DNA of 64,000 bases. Origin: Uranotaenia lowii. Its lineage: Eukaryota > Arthropoda > Insecta > Diptera > Culicidae. Below are positions 19,609-30,206 of the stretch, in pieces. Where the stretch lies: assembly GCF_029784155.1 (NCBI RefSeq), contig NC_073692.1, positions 62,811,676 to 62,875,675 of the forward strand, in the 5' to 3' direction. Numbering within the stretch: the first letter of the stretch is position 1; every line of letters starts with the position of its first letter. The position numbers were made by a program, and so were the translations under genes. Below the pieces are notes generated by a model. It was given only the letters and a program-made list of their open reading frames with translations, was not told the origin of the DNA and ran no database searches.

Positions 19609-22600
19609 TTCATCCAATGAGGGGAGAGAAATTGTTTCTGTATTGCAATGGAACTGCAGAAGTATTTTACCAAAATTAGACCCATTTAAAATATTGGTAC
19701 ACAATTTGAATTGTGATGTGTTCGCCTTATGCGAAACTTGGCTCTCTCCAAACGTAGATTTCACCTTCCATAGCCACAACATAATTCGCCTGGATCGCGA
19801 TGGTCAAAGAGGGGGTGGCGTTCTTTTGGGGATCAAGAAATGCCACTCTTTCTATCGTATTCCACTACAACCATCTCCAGGTATTGAAGTCGTCAGTTGC
19901 CAAGCTAGAATAAAAGGTCAAGACCTTTGTCTAGCCTCGGTTTATATTCCGCCATCTTCAAGCGTTAGCCGGAACCAATTGGCGAATATTATTTCACTTC
20001 TCCCAGAACCCCGGCTAGTTCTAGGAGATTTTAACTCCCATGGCGTGGGCTGGGGTAGCTCACGTGATGATGATCGTGCTAACATTATTTATGAGCTGTG
20101 CGACGACTTCAACATGACTGTCTTAAACAATGGGGAAGTGACTCGAATTAATGGATCCCAATCACAGCATAGCATTCTAGACCTTTCTTTAGCTTCTTCC
20201 TCTCTGAGCTTGGATTGTACGTGGAAGGTAATCCAAGACCCTCAGGGAAGCGATCATTTGCCTATCAATATTTCTATCATCAGTGGTCGTAGTCCACCCG
20301 AAGAAATCAATATTCCTTATGACCTCACAAGGAATATAGATTGGAAAAAGTACGCATCGGATGTCATTGAAGCCATCGACTCAACAGACGAACTGCCTCC
20401 GGAGGCAGAGTACAGTTTTATTTCCGGGACAATTGTGGACTGTGCAATCGGAGCACAGGTCAGACGGAATGAAAGCTCGACGATACAGAAACGGCCTCCC
20501 ACTCCGTGGTGGGATGGAGATTGCTCACGCGCGCGAGGTGAAAAGTGTAAGGCGTTTGTTGAGTTTCGCAGAACCGGATTGCCAGAGAAATTTCAACGTT
20601 ACTTGGCCTTGGAACGCAAGTTCAAAAACTTGATCAGGGGCAAGAAACGGGGGTACTGGCGGCGATTCGTGGATGGGCTATCTCGAGAAACGTCTTTGCA
20701 CACGCTTTGGAGAACGGCACGAAACATGCGAAATCACACTCCTTCGAACGAAAATGAGGAAAGCTCGAGTCGATGGCTGACACAGTTCGCGAAAAAGGTC
20801 TGCCCGGACGCAGCACCAGCTCAGAAACACTATCGGAATACAGAGAATAGTTCTGAAACAGAGGATCAATTCTCGATGGTCGAACTTTCACTTGCGCTCT
20901 GGTCTTGCAACAATTCAGCTCCCGGACTGGACAGAATCAAATTCAACTTGTTGAAGAATCTGCCAGATACCGCTAAGAAACGCTTGTTGAATTTATTCAA
21001 TAAGTGTTTGGAGCTGAACATTGTCCCGCATGACTGGAGACAAGTGAAAGTCATCGCTGTCCAAAAACCGGGAAAACCAGCTTCTGAATACAATTCGTAT
21101 AGGCCGATTGCAATGCTCTCGTGTCTCCGGAAATTGCTCGAAAAAATGATTCTCTTTCGGCTGGATAAATGGGTTGAATCGAACAATCTGTTGTCAAGTA
21201 CACAATTTGGATTCCGTAGAGGCAAGGGTACGAACGACTGTCTAGCATTACTTTCATCAGACATTCAATTGGCGTTTGCCCAAAAAGAGCAGATGGGGGC
21301 AGTATTTCTGGACATCAAAGGGGCATTCGATTCGGTGTCCATAGAAGTGCTATCTAGTAATCTTAACTCTTGCGGACTTTCACCAATTTTGAACAATTTT
21401 CTATATAACCTGTTGTCTGAAAAAATCATGCATTTTAGCCATGGAGAAACCAACGTTAAACGAATTAGTTACATGGGTCTACCCCAAGGCTCATGTTTAA
21501 GCCCCCTGCTATACAACTTTTATGTCCGAGAAATCGATGCTTGTATGGCACAAAATTGTACGCTAAGACAGCTTGCGGATGACTGTGTTGTTCATATCAC
21601 AGGTAAAACAGACACTCAAATAAAACCTCCGCTACAAGAAACTCTAAATAATCTATCACATTGGGCCAGGAATCTAGGCATCGAGTTTTCGCCTAGTAAA
21701 ACCGAGTTAGTAGTTTTTTCAAGGAAGCATTCCCCTCCTCAAATAGAGCTCCTTATGATGGGTAGAACTCTAACTCAATCTCTTAGTTTTAAATATTTGG
21801 GTGTCTGGTTCGACTCTAAATGCCTCTGGGGAAAACATATTAGGTACTTGACACAAAAATGCCAAAAGAGAATCAATTTTCTTCGAACGATTACTGGAAC
21901 CTGGTGGGGTGCTCATCCACAGGACCTCATCAGGTTATACCAAACAACGATACTGTCGGTCATAGAATACGGAAGCTTTTGCTTTGGGTCAGCCGCGGAT
22001 ACCCACTTGATTAAACTAGAACGAATACAGTATCGTTGTTTGCGTATTGCCATGGGTAGTATGCAGTCGACACATACGATGTGTCTCGAAGTACTGGCGG
22101 GAATAATGCCGTTGAAAAATCGGTTCTTCGATTTATCGCTACGTTTCCTAATTCGAAGTGAAACTATGAATCCTTTGGTGATAGAAAATTTGGAAAGGCT
22201 TATGAATATTAATCCGCAAGTAAAATATGTAAATAATTATAAAACTTTAAGTCAATTAGAAATAAATCCTTCTTTATTAAATTCGGACACGAGTCACTTT
22301 TACCCAATTAGCAGTTCCTTGATAAAATTCGATCTGTCCATGACCGCTGACATCCGTGGAATACCAGATCATGTCCGACCCAACATCATTCCTTCAATCT
22401 TTGCTTCAAAAGTACGTGAAATTGATCCTATGAAAATGTTCTTTACTGATGGTTCTAGAATCGACAACGCGACTGGCTTCGCAGTGTACAATGAGGGCTT
22501 TGAAGCTTCGTTCAAGCTTCGAGAGCCATGCTCCGTTTACACTGCTGAGCTAGCCGCTATTTACTGCACCTTGGAACACATTCGCACACTGCCCGTAGAC

Positions 22601-23287
22601 CACTATTTCATCTATTCGGATAGTCTCAGCTCCGTTGAGGCGATTCGATCGATGAAACTGATGAAGCGCTCTTCCCATTTTTTGCTGGAAATTTCAGGGA
22701 TATTGGGCGCTTTGATCGAAAATTCGTATAGGATTACCTTAGCTTGGATCCCGTCTCATTGTCTTATACAAGGCAATGAGAAGGCGGACTCATTGGCTAA
22801 GGTGGGCGCGTTACGAGGTGAAATCTTTGAGAGGATAATAACTTACAATGAATATTTTTCAATACCTCGCACTTTAGCGATTAACGCTTGGCAGTCTAGC
22901 TGGGATAATGGCACAAAGGGACGTTGGCTCCATACGATTATCCCTAAGGTTCCGACGAAGGCATGGTTCAAGCATTTTAACTTGAGTCGCGACTTCATTC
23001 GCGTGATTTCTCGGCTCATGTCAAGTCACTGCCGGCTTGACGCGCACTTGTTTCGTATTAATCTCGCTGCAACCAATGTTTGCGTTTGTGGGGATGGCTA
23101 CCACGACATCGATCATGTTGTATGGACGTGTGAAAGGTATGATCAAACGAGGGCTTGGCTACTGGATACCCTTAGGGCCCGAGGTAGATTACCTGGTGTT
23201 CCAATTCGAGACATTTTGGCAAACTTAGATTTTGGATATTTGTTCCCAATTTACAAATATCTCAAGCTGTCTGACTCGGTCGTTTAG
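19601..23287 (+). CDS. LINE ORF2: endonuclease, reverse transcriptase and RNase H
   Basis: 1228 residues, uninterrupted. Endonuclease, about 1-230: LQWNCRSI, CETWLSP, RGGGVLLGI, LVLGDFNSHG, GSDHLPIN. Reverse transcriptase, about 440-760: RPIAMLSCLRKL, QFGFRRGKGTNDCL, VFLDIKGAFDSV, GLPQGSCLSPLL, and QLADD at the active site where Y/F-ADD is common. RNase H, about 940-1075: FFTDGSRID, AELAAIY, YSDSLSSVEA, WIPSHCLIQGNEKADSL. A terminal CVCGDGYHDIDHVVWTC knuckle follows. It nicks the target and copies LINE RNA by target-primed reverse transcription. The ATGGATAA overlap with ORF1 matches the architecture of the minus-strand element. All catalytic motifs are intact. Confidence 0.95.
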   Translation: MDNSSNEGREIVSVLQWNCRSILPKLDPFKILVHNLNCDVFALCETWLSPNVDFTFHSHNIIRLDRDGQRGGGVLLGIKKCHSFYRIPLQPSPGIEVVSCQARIKGQDLCLASVYIPPSSSVSRNQLANIISLLPEPRLVLGDFNSHGVGWGSSRDDDRANIIYELCDDFNMTVLNNGEVTRINGSQSQHSILDLSLASSSLSLDCTWKVIQDPQGSDHLPINISIISGRSPPEEINIPYDLTRNIDWKKYASDVIEAIDSTDELPPEAEYSFISGTIVDCAIGAQVRRNESSTIQKRPPTPWWDGDCSRARGEKCKAFVEFRRTGLPEKFQRYLALERKFKNLIRGKKRGYWRRFVDGLSRETSLHTLWRTARNMRNHTPSNENEESSSRWLTQFAKKVCPDAAPAQKHYRNTENSSETEDQFSMVELSLALWSCNNSAPGLDRIKFNLLKNLPDTAKKRLLNLFNKCLELNIVPHDWRQVKVIAVQKPGKPASEYNSYRPIAMLSCLRKLLEKMILFRLDKWVESNNLLSSTQFGFRRGKGTNDCLALLSSDIQLAFAQKEQMGAVFLDIKGAFDSVSIEVLSSNLNSCGLSPILNNFLYNLLSEKIMHFSHGETNVKRISYMGLPQGSCLSPLLYNFYVREIDACMAQNCTLRQLADDCVVHITGKTDTQIKPPLQETLNNLSHWARNLGIEFSPSKTELVVFSRKHSPPQIELLMMGRTLTQSLSFKYLGVWFDSKCLWGKHIRYLTQKCQKRINFLRTITGTWWGAHPQDLIRLYQTTILSVIEYGSFCFGSAADTHLIKLERIQYRCLRIAMGSMQSTHTMCLEVLAGIMPLKNRFFDLSLRFLIRSETMNPLVIENLERLMNINPQVKYVNNYKTLSQLEINPSLLNSDTSHFYPISSSLIKFDLSMTADIRGIPDHVRPNIIPSIFASKVREIDPMKMFFTDGSRIDNATGFAVYNEGFEASFKLREPCSVYTAELAAIYCTLEHIRTLPVDHYFIYSDSLSSVEAIRSMKLMKRSSHFLLEISGILGALIENSYRITLAWIPSHCLIQGNEKADSLAKVGALRGEIFERIITYNEYFSIPRTLAINAWQSSWDNGTKGRWLHTIIPKVPTKAWFKHFNLSRDFIRVISRLMSSHCRLDAHLFRINLAATNVCVCGDGYHDIDHVVWTCERYDQTRAWLLDTLRARGRLPGVPIRDILANLDFGYLFPIYKYLKLSDSVV

Positions 23288-23940
23288 TCCGCTTACCCAC
23301 GTAAACTCTCCCCTTGTGTGTTCTCCATTTAATGTCTGTTTTGTTTATTTATTAGTACCACCTCTCATCCAACGGGTTCGACACATTCATGAAGAAGGCT
23401 GGCCAGAAGATCGGAAACCGATACCAAACCGTAGCTACCGAAACCACAGCTACAGGAGGCCACCACCGGACCCTAATGGAACACTGATATCGAAGAATAA
23501 ACCCTACAAACCCCTTCCTTTTCCCTTATTAAAATTTTGTTTTTTTTTTTAACTGTTGAGTCGCCGCGACTATTACGGCCCCCCTCCCTACTAACCAGTG
23601 ATACAAAGACCCTCGGCACATTTAAACTTTGTAAAAGTAAAAGGCCTTTAATAAACTAGTTGTAAATAAAAAAAAAAAAAAAAAATCGACAAATCCATCA
23701 TTTGTCTGAATAATAATACAGATTTTAACTGTCCTAGCATGAAAAAAGCGGCCAGAAACCGCTTCAGAATTATTCGCGCATTCTGAGTAAGCATGACTCA
23801 GTTCACGGAGAATAAAACGTAAAGTTAAAACAATTTTTTCGGCTGGTAAATCCAATTATAAAAGTGTATTTAAGTTAATTGGAACTACGAAAAATTTAAA
23901 TATCTGTATAGTTGATTTTTTTCGAATTAGGTGGATTTTA

Positions 23941-25130
23941 TCACGCATTTGAGTTTTCTAGCCTGACAGTGTAGAAAATACTGCACGCAGATCTGAAGAA
24001 GAAGAAGAAGTGCGCCCTCAGCAAAAAAAATCGCCGCAAATTTCTAAAAAACCAGCCTTGATCGGGAATTGCGATTCCAGCGCGCGGGAACAAGTTATCC
24101 GAGGCCGTCTCAACTGTGTCAATAAGCGAATCCGACCAGGGGAACGTTATCCCGGTGTGTGTTACCACTCTCCGGCTGCCCGCAAAGCCGTTTCGATACT
24201 CACTCACCCAAAATCGAGATGAAACCATCCAAGAAAAAAGGCCACAGCAAACGGCCGGTGCCCCCAATGGAAAAGAAAACGTCGGTTCTACTCGGGGCTG
24301 CCGTCTTACCCCGAGGCCACCTCCTTCCTTATCATTCCCAGCAAGAATAGGCATCATCAAGATTTTTTTCTGTTACCCGGAGGAAACGAAATTCGGCTCG
24401 TCGAACATCGGAAAGTATTGCTTGCCTACTCATCAAAAAAGGCAACGGGTAATCTTTGAAAATTTACAATTTTTGTTTGTTCTCAGCGAATTTTAATCTA
24501 GTTTTCCCCTTTATGTCTAGGCCATGAGCTTTTTGATTCTGCCGCTGAGACTGGTGGACTTTCCGGCAAGGCAGATATCAGCAGTTTGCGAGCAGGAAGA
24601 ACCGTTTTCGGATCGAAGCAAGTTCTCCGTAGCTATTACACAATTTCATCAGGAACGTTGCTAGTTAGCGGTCAGTGACGACAATTGTGCTGGTTAGGAA
24701 GAGGTTTTAAAAAAAGATGATCGAATCACTTTTTCTTTTTTTAATTTCAGCTGCCGGAACCCGGAGTTTTGCCACTGGGATCGATTGACAGCAGACCACA
24801 GCGGATTCCTATATGGTCCCCCTGCGAAAAGAGCCGCTGCCCACCGAACAACAGGAAACATTAGATGCCCGTTCGCCGTATAACAAAAAAAAATGCGCAG
24901 GTAATATTTACAAGTTTTGTTTATTCTAAGTTATTACAATACAATATACTTTTTTCCCTGGCAGCTTTCTTTCGTCCTACCTCTTGTCGCTGAGATCGGT
25001 GGGTTTTCCGGCTGGGCAGTGTTCAGCAGCAGCAGTATAAATGGATCGAAGTGTTATTGTTTTCCTGTTCGGAGGGTGAACGAGTCAGAAATAAAAATGT
25101 ATAATTGTGAAATCAAATAAATAACAAAAT
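23941..25130 (+). ncRNA. Putative four-exon non-coding gene inside element B
   Basis: Exon-intron junctions: donor 24449 (GTAATC), acceptor ending 24520 (GTCTAG), donor 24693 (GTTAGG), acceptor ending 24750 (AATTTCAG), donor 24901 (GTAATA), acceptor ending 24964 (CCTGGCAG), with AATAAA-type signals near 25100-25125. Exons are GC-richer than introns. Exons 2 and 4 share a related segment (CGCTGAGA then TTTTCCGGC-GGCAG). Only short, inconsistent frames exist. It could be captured host exons or a long non-coding RNA; expression is not shown. Confidence 0.35.
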
Positions 25131-25189
25131 GTCATATAAATGGAATAAAAGCTAGAACCGACTAGAAAGCAACAATAAACATGATGACC

Positions 25190-25545
25190 TCTGAAATAAA
25201 CATTTTTTGAATCTACAATATCTATAGTTAATCTCATAAAATTAATCATAGTTATATAATTGAATCTATTATATTTAAAGTTAAATCAACTATACCAGTA
25301 CAGTTGAACTTACTATATTTATTGTTGAATGCGCAACATTAATTATACGATTACAGTTCAATCTATCATGTTTATAGTTGAATGGGTAAAATCAATCATA
25401 CAACTATCGTAAGATCTATTATATGTACTGTTAAACGCAAAATATTAATCAGATGATATATTATATATATAGTTGAAAATTTCATATTTATAGTTAGCCG
25501 AGAAGCAATCAGAAATATAATTGAATATAGGCGGAATATAGTTGG
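25190..25545. repeat. AT-rich tandem array, subterminal in element B
   Basis: About six degenerate units of roughly 55-60 bp around a TATAGTTGAATCTATTATAT core, alternating with ATTAATCATA-like segments. Confidence 0.75.
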
Positions 25546-25694
25546 GAAAACTATACTTTTTTCTCCGTGTTGTCGCGAAAAGGGCTGTTAGTCAGTTCTG
25601 AGTAAAAGCCGTTTAGTCAGAACTGAGTAGGTGCGGTTTTGGCGACAACTGAGTAACCGTCACTCTGAACTGAGTAGCTGGAAGTTAGCGAGAT

Positions 25695-26300
25695 GACCTT
25701 TGACGTGTTCGTAAATTGATTTTTTTTTCCAAAGTGTATTTTTATCGATGCTGGCGTTCTTAGATTATAACGAACGTATGCAAAAGCATTGGAAAGTGAT
25801 TTTACATCTACCAAACAGATCGATCGACTCCAAAAAATCAATTTACGAACGCGCCGTTATTGCAGTGCTTGTCGTAAAATTCCTCGGCATAAAGTGCGCA
25901 GCAGCTAAACATTGCACGAAAATACTAACTATTTCAATGCAATGGAAAAGATCGATTTTCATTGTTTATTTTGCCAAATTTTACTTAAATTATTTTTTTT
26001 AATGATTTTCGTTAAATACGCTCACAAGAAATGTTTGACATGTCTTTTAAATTTACCAATCATGAAAAAGGGGAGTGAAAAATTAGTTTATCCGAATAGC
26101 ATATGGAAAACCAAACTTATCAAAAGTCTACCAAAATTTCATTCATCATGATGAAACATGAATGTGTTTGGAACCTCAATAAATGTTCGCCAACTGGAAC
26201 GTTTGATCCTTCCGATGTTGAACTTGTTCAACATTTGACCGAATAAACAATGTATTTTTCTCCGTGTTTTTGGGTTTTGAAACATACGATGCGCCTATAT
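25695..26300. other. Unassigned spacer with an orphan CACGG-type terminus
   Basis: No gene seen. A TTTTCTCCGTG at about 26255-26265 resembles the right end of element B, but no partner end was found. Confidence 0.4.
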
Positions 26301-26429
26301 ATTCTTAAGCGTGTCACATGCCTTTAATTTCTGACAGCAACGGGCGGCTGCATGAGGTTGCGCATAACGGCGGCTGTGCGAAAGCCGGCAAAATTTCCGT
26401 CCTTTTTCATCATCGCCGCGACGCGAGTC

Positions 26430-26921
26430 TGTCAGTTCGCAGAAAACCAGCGCCGCGTGCAGAAATTTTCGGATTGTTCGTAAAATCCAGAAAGTGCGGG
26501 GTGTTTAACCGTAGAAAAATTACCAAGTTTTGTGATTTTGTGCCTTGCGCACGAGGTGCGTTCGCTTCTTGGTTGCCGAAAATTGTTCAAAATCATCCGC
26601 CTAATCGAAAAGTGCTATCTGTGCCATGTAGCCATTTCGGTCTTGTCAGGGATTGGCTAGGAACGATTTTTTTTTTGCCTTCATTGATTCACAAGTAATT
26701 AACGAAACCAGCTCACTAAGAAGAAAACTTGTCAGATTACCGACCGTGGGAGAACCACAAAGAGCACCCTCATTCCCGAAAATTGAAACAGGCGAAAAAA
26801 TAAGGCTCCGTCCGTGGAGAAGCGATTTTTGGTTAGTTTGTGTGAGATAGAGCCCTCCCGAAGTGTGAAGACGACCGGGAAAAAGGTTCAAAATCTTCGA
26901 TCCGGTATCAGTGCTGCCAGA
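26430..26921 (+). promoter_or_regulatory. Possible transcription start and 5' untranslated exon
   Basis: A GC-richer block starts near an initiator-like TCAGTT (26432) and ends at a strong donor, CAGAAGG then GTAAGTG (GT at about 26922). It lies upstream of Chk1 on the same strand and could be its leader exon, or that of an unrelated transcript. The frame at 26318-26698 has no recognisable product. Confidence 0.3.
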
Positions 26922-29815
26922 AGGGTAAGTGTGACTGTTATTTTAAATTGAAAATTCGTAAAAATCTCAAGTTTCCAACATGATACATTTTTTTCTCATC
27001 TTCAACAGTTAAATTCCCTGTGGTTTAACTTTCGATCTTTCAACTGTTTCGAATGAATTTTGGAGGAATTTATCAAATTGTTCAATGAAATACCTTAAAC
27101 TTTAATTACTCTTATGAATTGAAATTGCGATAGCATCCCTGGTCCAAACAGCCGGTTTAAGCGGACCATACATTACACAAATGGCGTGTGCAAATTCGAC
27201 AAACTTGTACAAACAGTACAAACAGCACCATACACCATGCCACAGAGGTTTGTACAAAACAAAAGTTTGTACAAAAAATTTCGATGCCGATCGATTTTAC
27301 TCAAACCGTTTGCGCATTCATTCAAGAAGTGACACGCACGATGCAAATCGTATATACAGCGACAGAATTTGATCGCATTTGTACAAATGTGGTGTTGTGA
27401 AGTTTAGGCCCCCTAGGCCCCGCTTAACATTCAAGTTTGCAAATGTACATCGCATCACCGCGAAGCAAGCAACTTGCAAGGACTTGCATGCAAGTGATCT
27501 TAACTTCGGAGAATCGTTTGAACTGTTCAGCACGTGCAGTCAAAGGATTTTATCGCACGGCTGACTTTTACACGTTCGACGTTCGGTTCGCAAGGGAGAA
27601 AAAATCATTTTCTAACTTTGCAAGATGATTTTTCGTGACTGAAGTCGGGATGTTAGAATCGGCTTAAAGACGCGCGCTGGACGAGCTCTTGAGAAAAAAA
27701 ATGTATGGCCCCTGCCGAAAGAAACAAGCATTCTACAAAGCCTTTGGATCTAATGAACTCGGAAGTTTGGTGATCCTTAAATTCAGTCAATGAAGATTAA
27801 ATCAGAGATCTGCTAGAAAGCAAAGATCATATTCGACAATGAAATTTGCAATTTAGCACTTCATGTAAAGCCAGCTTAATGAAAACGACCCTGTGCCTAC
27901 GACGATCGAGTCAGAATAATGACAACGGCAACTCTGGGCACGAGGAATTGGCCTCCCGAAAGAGACGACAAAGGTATATATGATGGAAACGGAGAGCAGA
28001 CACAGGAAAAAAAGTCGCAAAGGTCTTCAATCTTGCCGCTTCTGCTGTTACCTTTTCGGTGAATGCGCAAAGGCCACGGTACCATACATCGAAAAGATCG
28101 AATCGTTGTGTGCGTGCGATATCGTTGCCTTCTCCCGGCACAAGATGCCTACAAAGAAGACAGAATACCATCCAGCCAGTCCAGGAGTCATCATCTTCCG
28201 TCGTGGAGCGCAGATTTTTACACTGTCCTTGCTCATTCCATTCTGTCGAGTTCTCCTGCCAGAACATTCTTCGATTTGCTCGCCGCTCGGTGCTTTTCAT
28301 CTTTTTTTTTTGTTTTCCGTAAAGATTTCTTCGGCGATTTCACACATTGATTATTGTTGCCGCTGCTGTGTGCTATCCATCTCGAACCGATTGAACGGAC
28401 TGACCATCGGTGGTTGTTCTCGAGGCGTGGACACACACAGACACAGTGCGAAGAGCACAAAATCAGACAAAAAAACTCAAGTGCAACAAAAGACATGAAG
28501 GAAAGAAGGTAGTCGCAGCAGCAGTTGATTTTGGTGACCGGTTCCCGGTGGTCAGTTCCGAGGCTGACCGGCGAAAGAGCGCCATTAGAAGCTTTAAACC
28601 AAGCACAAGTGAAGTGCTGCTGTGAATGGGTTTGCTGTGAAAAATGTGAATCGCTGCATTGCACGAGTCCTAGCGATAAGTCGCAAGTTCAAAGAACGGA
28701 TGTTTGATCGGCGAGGAATTTGCTGAGTGGACAGAAAACGCCAAACTGGTGTCGACACTACCAGGTTGGTAGATTAAGTCTTTTTTTAAAGCTGCAGTTA
28801 CAAGTTTTTAGAATGAAATCCTTCGAAAGGCTACGAAGAAAATGGATTAAAAATTCGATTCATCATTTCAAGAAGTGAATCGTTGCGTTTGTCTTCCTCC
28901 AAGGGAGTGATCCTGGAGAATACTCAAAGAATTGTTTCGGAAAATTCTTGTCGATTTGTTGAATACCATCTTGTTCAATTATGGTTTGCGATTTGGTGCA
29001 CGTGTTTCTTTCATATAAATATTCTTTCAATTTCGAAACATGACACAATATTGGCATTGGAAGCGATAAGTTATTCCTTCTGTCCTTAAAAACCCCGTAA
29101 TTTTTTGCTGTTTCCCACTTGCACTAAGTCAAAACTATCACCCACACAGTAAGCGGGATTTTTTTTTACCGAACTTTTGACTTGTGGAGTTCGTTGATCA
29201 GTTCGATCATTTTTTATTAGGTCCGTTTGATGAATGTTACTCGGTAAAAAAATACAAGAACACCGCCAATATTTACCGAATAAACTGAAAAGTTCAACGA
29301 TTCGGTATTCGTATTACCGAGTGTTCCAAAAAACAAATCTGAGAAGATGGGAGTTATTTCACCTTTTGCTTTCTTGTTTTGATTGAATTATTCGATAAAA
29401 AATAACTTGGTTTATAGGTTTTGTGCAACGATATAGTATGCAATTTTGTTGCATACAAGCCTCTGTGCAATTTATTCCATTTAATTTGTTTTTCGCAATA
29501 TTTTTTATTGCAACAGTACAAGGTCTCATGCCAAATTTGTGCCAGATCGGATCACGGAAAGGGGTCGCTCAACGAGCCTAAAATTTGTAAGGGATTTTGA
29601 GACATTTTTTTCAGAGGAACATGAAAATCTAGTTTTTTTTCTAATAACTTTGGTCCCCTTCGGCCGATTTCTTTTGAAAACGGTTTTTCTTAAAGCCTAA
29701 ACTATGACAAATATTCATCCGAAGACTGCATTTCAATTCGACTTATGATAAAAAAGTTATTAGACAATTGAAGTCACACGTGGTCACACCATTTGGAAAA
29801 AAACCATTGAATTGC
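26922..29815. other. Long non-coding stretch
   Basis: No protein-coding exon recognised. It contains a TTAA-flanked repeat at 27161-27423. GC-richer DNA at about 28000-28760 has many overlapping short frames on both strands that do not resemble a gene. TACCGAA/TTCGGTA inverted motifs lie at about 29170-29330. Confidence 0.45.
27161..27423. mobile_element. TTAA-flanked MITE candidate
   Basis: Begins GCGGACC after TTAA (27157-27160) and ends GGCCCCGC before TTAA (27424-27427). The interior repeats GTTTGTACAAA and its complement. TTAA duplications are typical of piggyBac-type elements, but the inverted ends are short and imperfect. Confidence 0.4.
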
Positions 29816-29824
29816 TATTGGAGT

Positions 29825-30206
29825 CAAGGAGCGAGAAAACATCATTCAAATTTATCACGAAAATGAATGGTCCTAATTGACTTCCTTGAGGCACACCAGA
29901 GGAGGCAAGAAACTGATTTGAAAAGGAGTCACCAATACGAACGGATAACTTTCGACCCGTTAACTAACTACGGAACCAGTGCAGAAGGGATCCACAGAAA
30001 CCCAAACGTTCGAGCTTTTCGATAGCGATATCGTGGTTCAACTTGTCGAATGCAGCAGAACGAACAGTATGAATGGCGTCAGTTTGGGTTTTCATAGCAA
30101 AGCTGTCTTGCACATAGATGTAAAGGTGAGTAAGTTTGTAGTCGTGGATCGTTTAGGCATGAACCCGTGCTGAGCGTTGGAAAGTTGGAGCTTGAATAAC
30201 GAATTA
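29825..30206 (-). pseudogene. Jockey-type LINE reverse transcriptase fragment
   Basis: The minus-strand translation gives AFDKLNHDIAIEKLERLGF and LLHWFRSYL, then after decay a region corresponding to the SGVPQGSQLGP motif. These are reverse transcriptase motifs of Jockey/CR1-like LINEs. No ORF remains. A mariner abuts its upstream edge and the N-terminal part of the same kind of protein lies on the far side (31295-31705). Confidence 0.75.

Larger units (their letters stand above)
17344..23682 (+). mobile_element. I-like non-LTR retrotransposon, full length and apparently intact
   Basis: 6.3 kb with a 5' UTR of about 660 bases, ORF1 and ORF2 without stops, a 3' UTR of about 380 bases and a poly(A) tail at about 23665-23682. 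The 12-13 bp sequence AAATCGACAAAT(C) is repeated exactly at 17332-17344 and 23683-23695, a target-site duplication. The element starts CATTTTGAG. Its proteins are clearly homologous to those at 7104-12963 but diverged throughout, so this is a different family of the same lineage, not a sister copy. The perfect duplication, tail and open frames mark a young and possibly active copy. Confidence 0.94.
23804..25569. mobile_element. Element B: CACGG-ended DNA element, probably CACTA/Chapaev-like and non-autonomous
   Basis: Left end CACGGAGAATAAAACGTA and inverted right end (CACGGAGAAAAAAGTATAG on the minus strand). A TT duplication lies at 23802-23803 and 25570-25571. Removing the element and one TT restores ACTCAGTTGTCGC, which is the host element's own repeated motif, so the boundaries are well supported. 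The interior holds a four-exon gene-like unit and an AT-rich array near the right end. CAC termini, 2-3 bp duplications and subterminal repeats are traits of the CACTA/Mirage/Chapaev group; no transposase is present, so this placement is inference. Confidence 0.72.
16875..25694. mobile_element. Element A: terminal-inverted-repeat DNA element split by a LINE and element B
   Basis: Left end ATCTCGCTAA-8 bases-TACTCAG (16875-16899); the right end is its inverse (about 25670-25694) with the same 8-base gap. About 11 copies of ACTCAG or CTGAGT are spread near the ends, several in the longer form GGCGACAACTGAGT. Removing the LINE (17344-23682) and element B (23804-25569) leaves about 0.7 kb (16875-17344, 23696-23803, 25572-25694). 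No transposase and no clear target duplication were seen. Superfamily undetermined. Confidence 0.7.

Noticed and set aside
24116..24496. 126-codon frame in element B as a transposase
   Set aside because: No catalytic or DNA-binding motif. It runs through a strong donor site at 24449, and competing frames of similar length cover the same bases.
27911..28664. Gene in the cluster of overlapping frames at 28 kb
   Set aside because: Six or more mutually overlapping short frames on both strands with no motif or consistent splice model.
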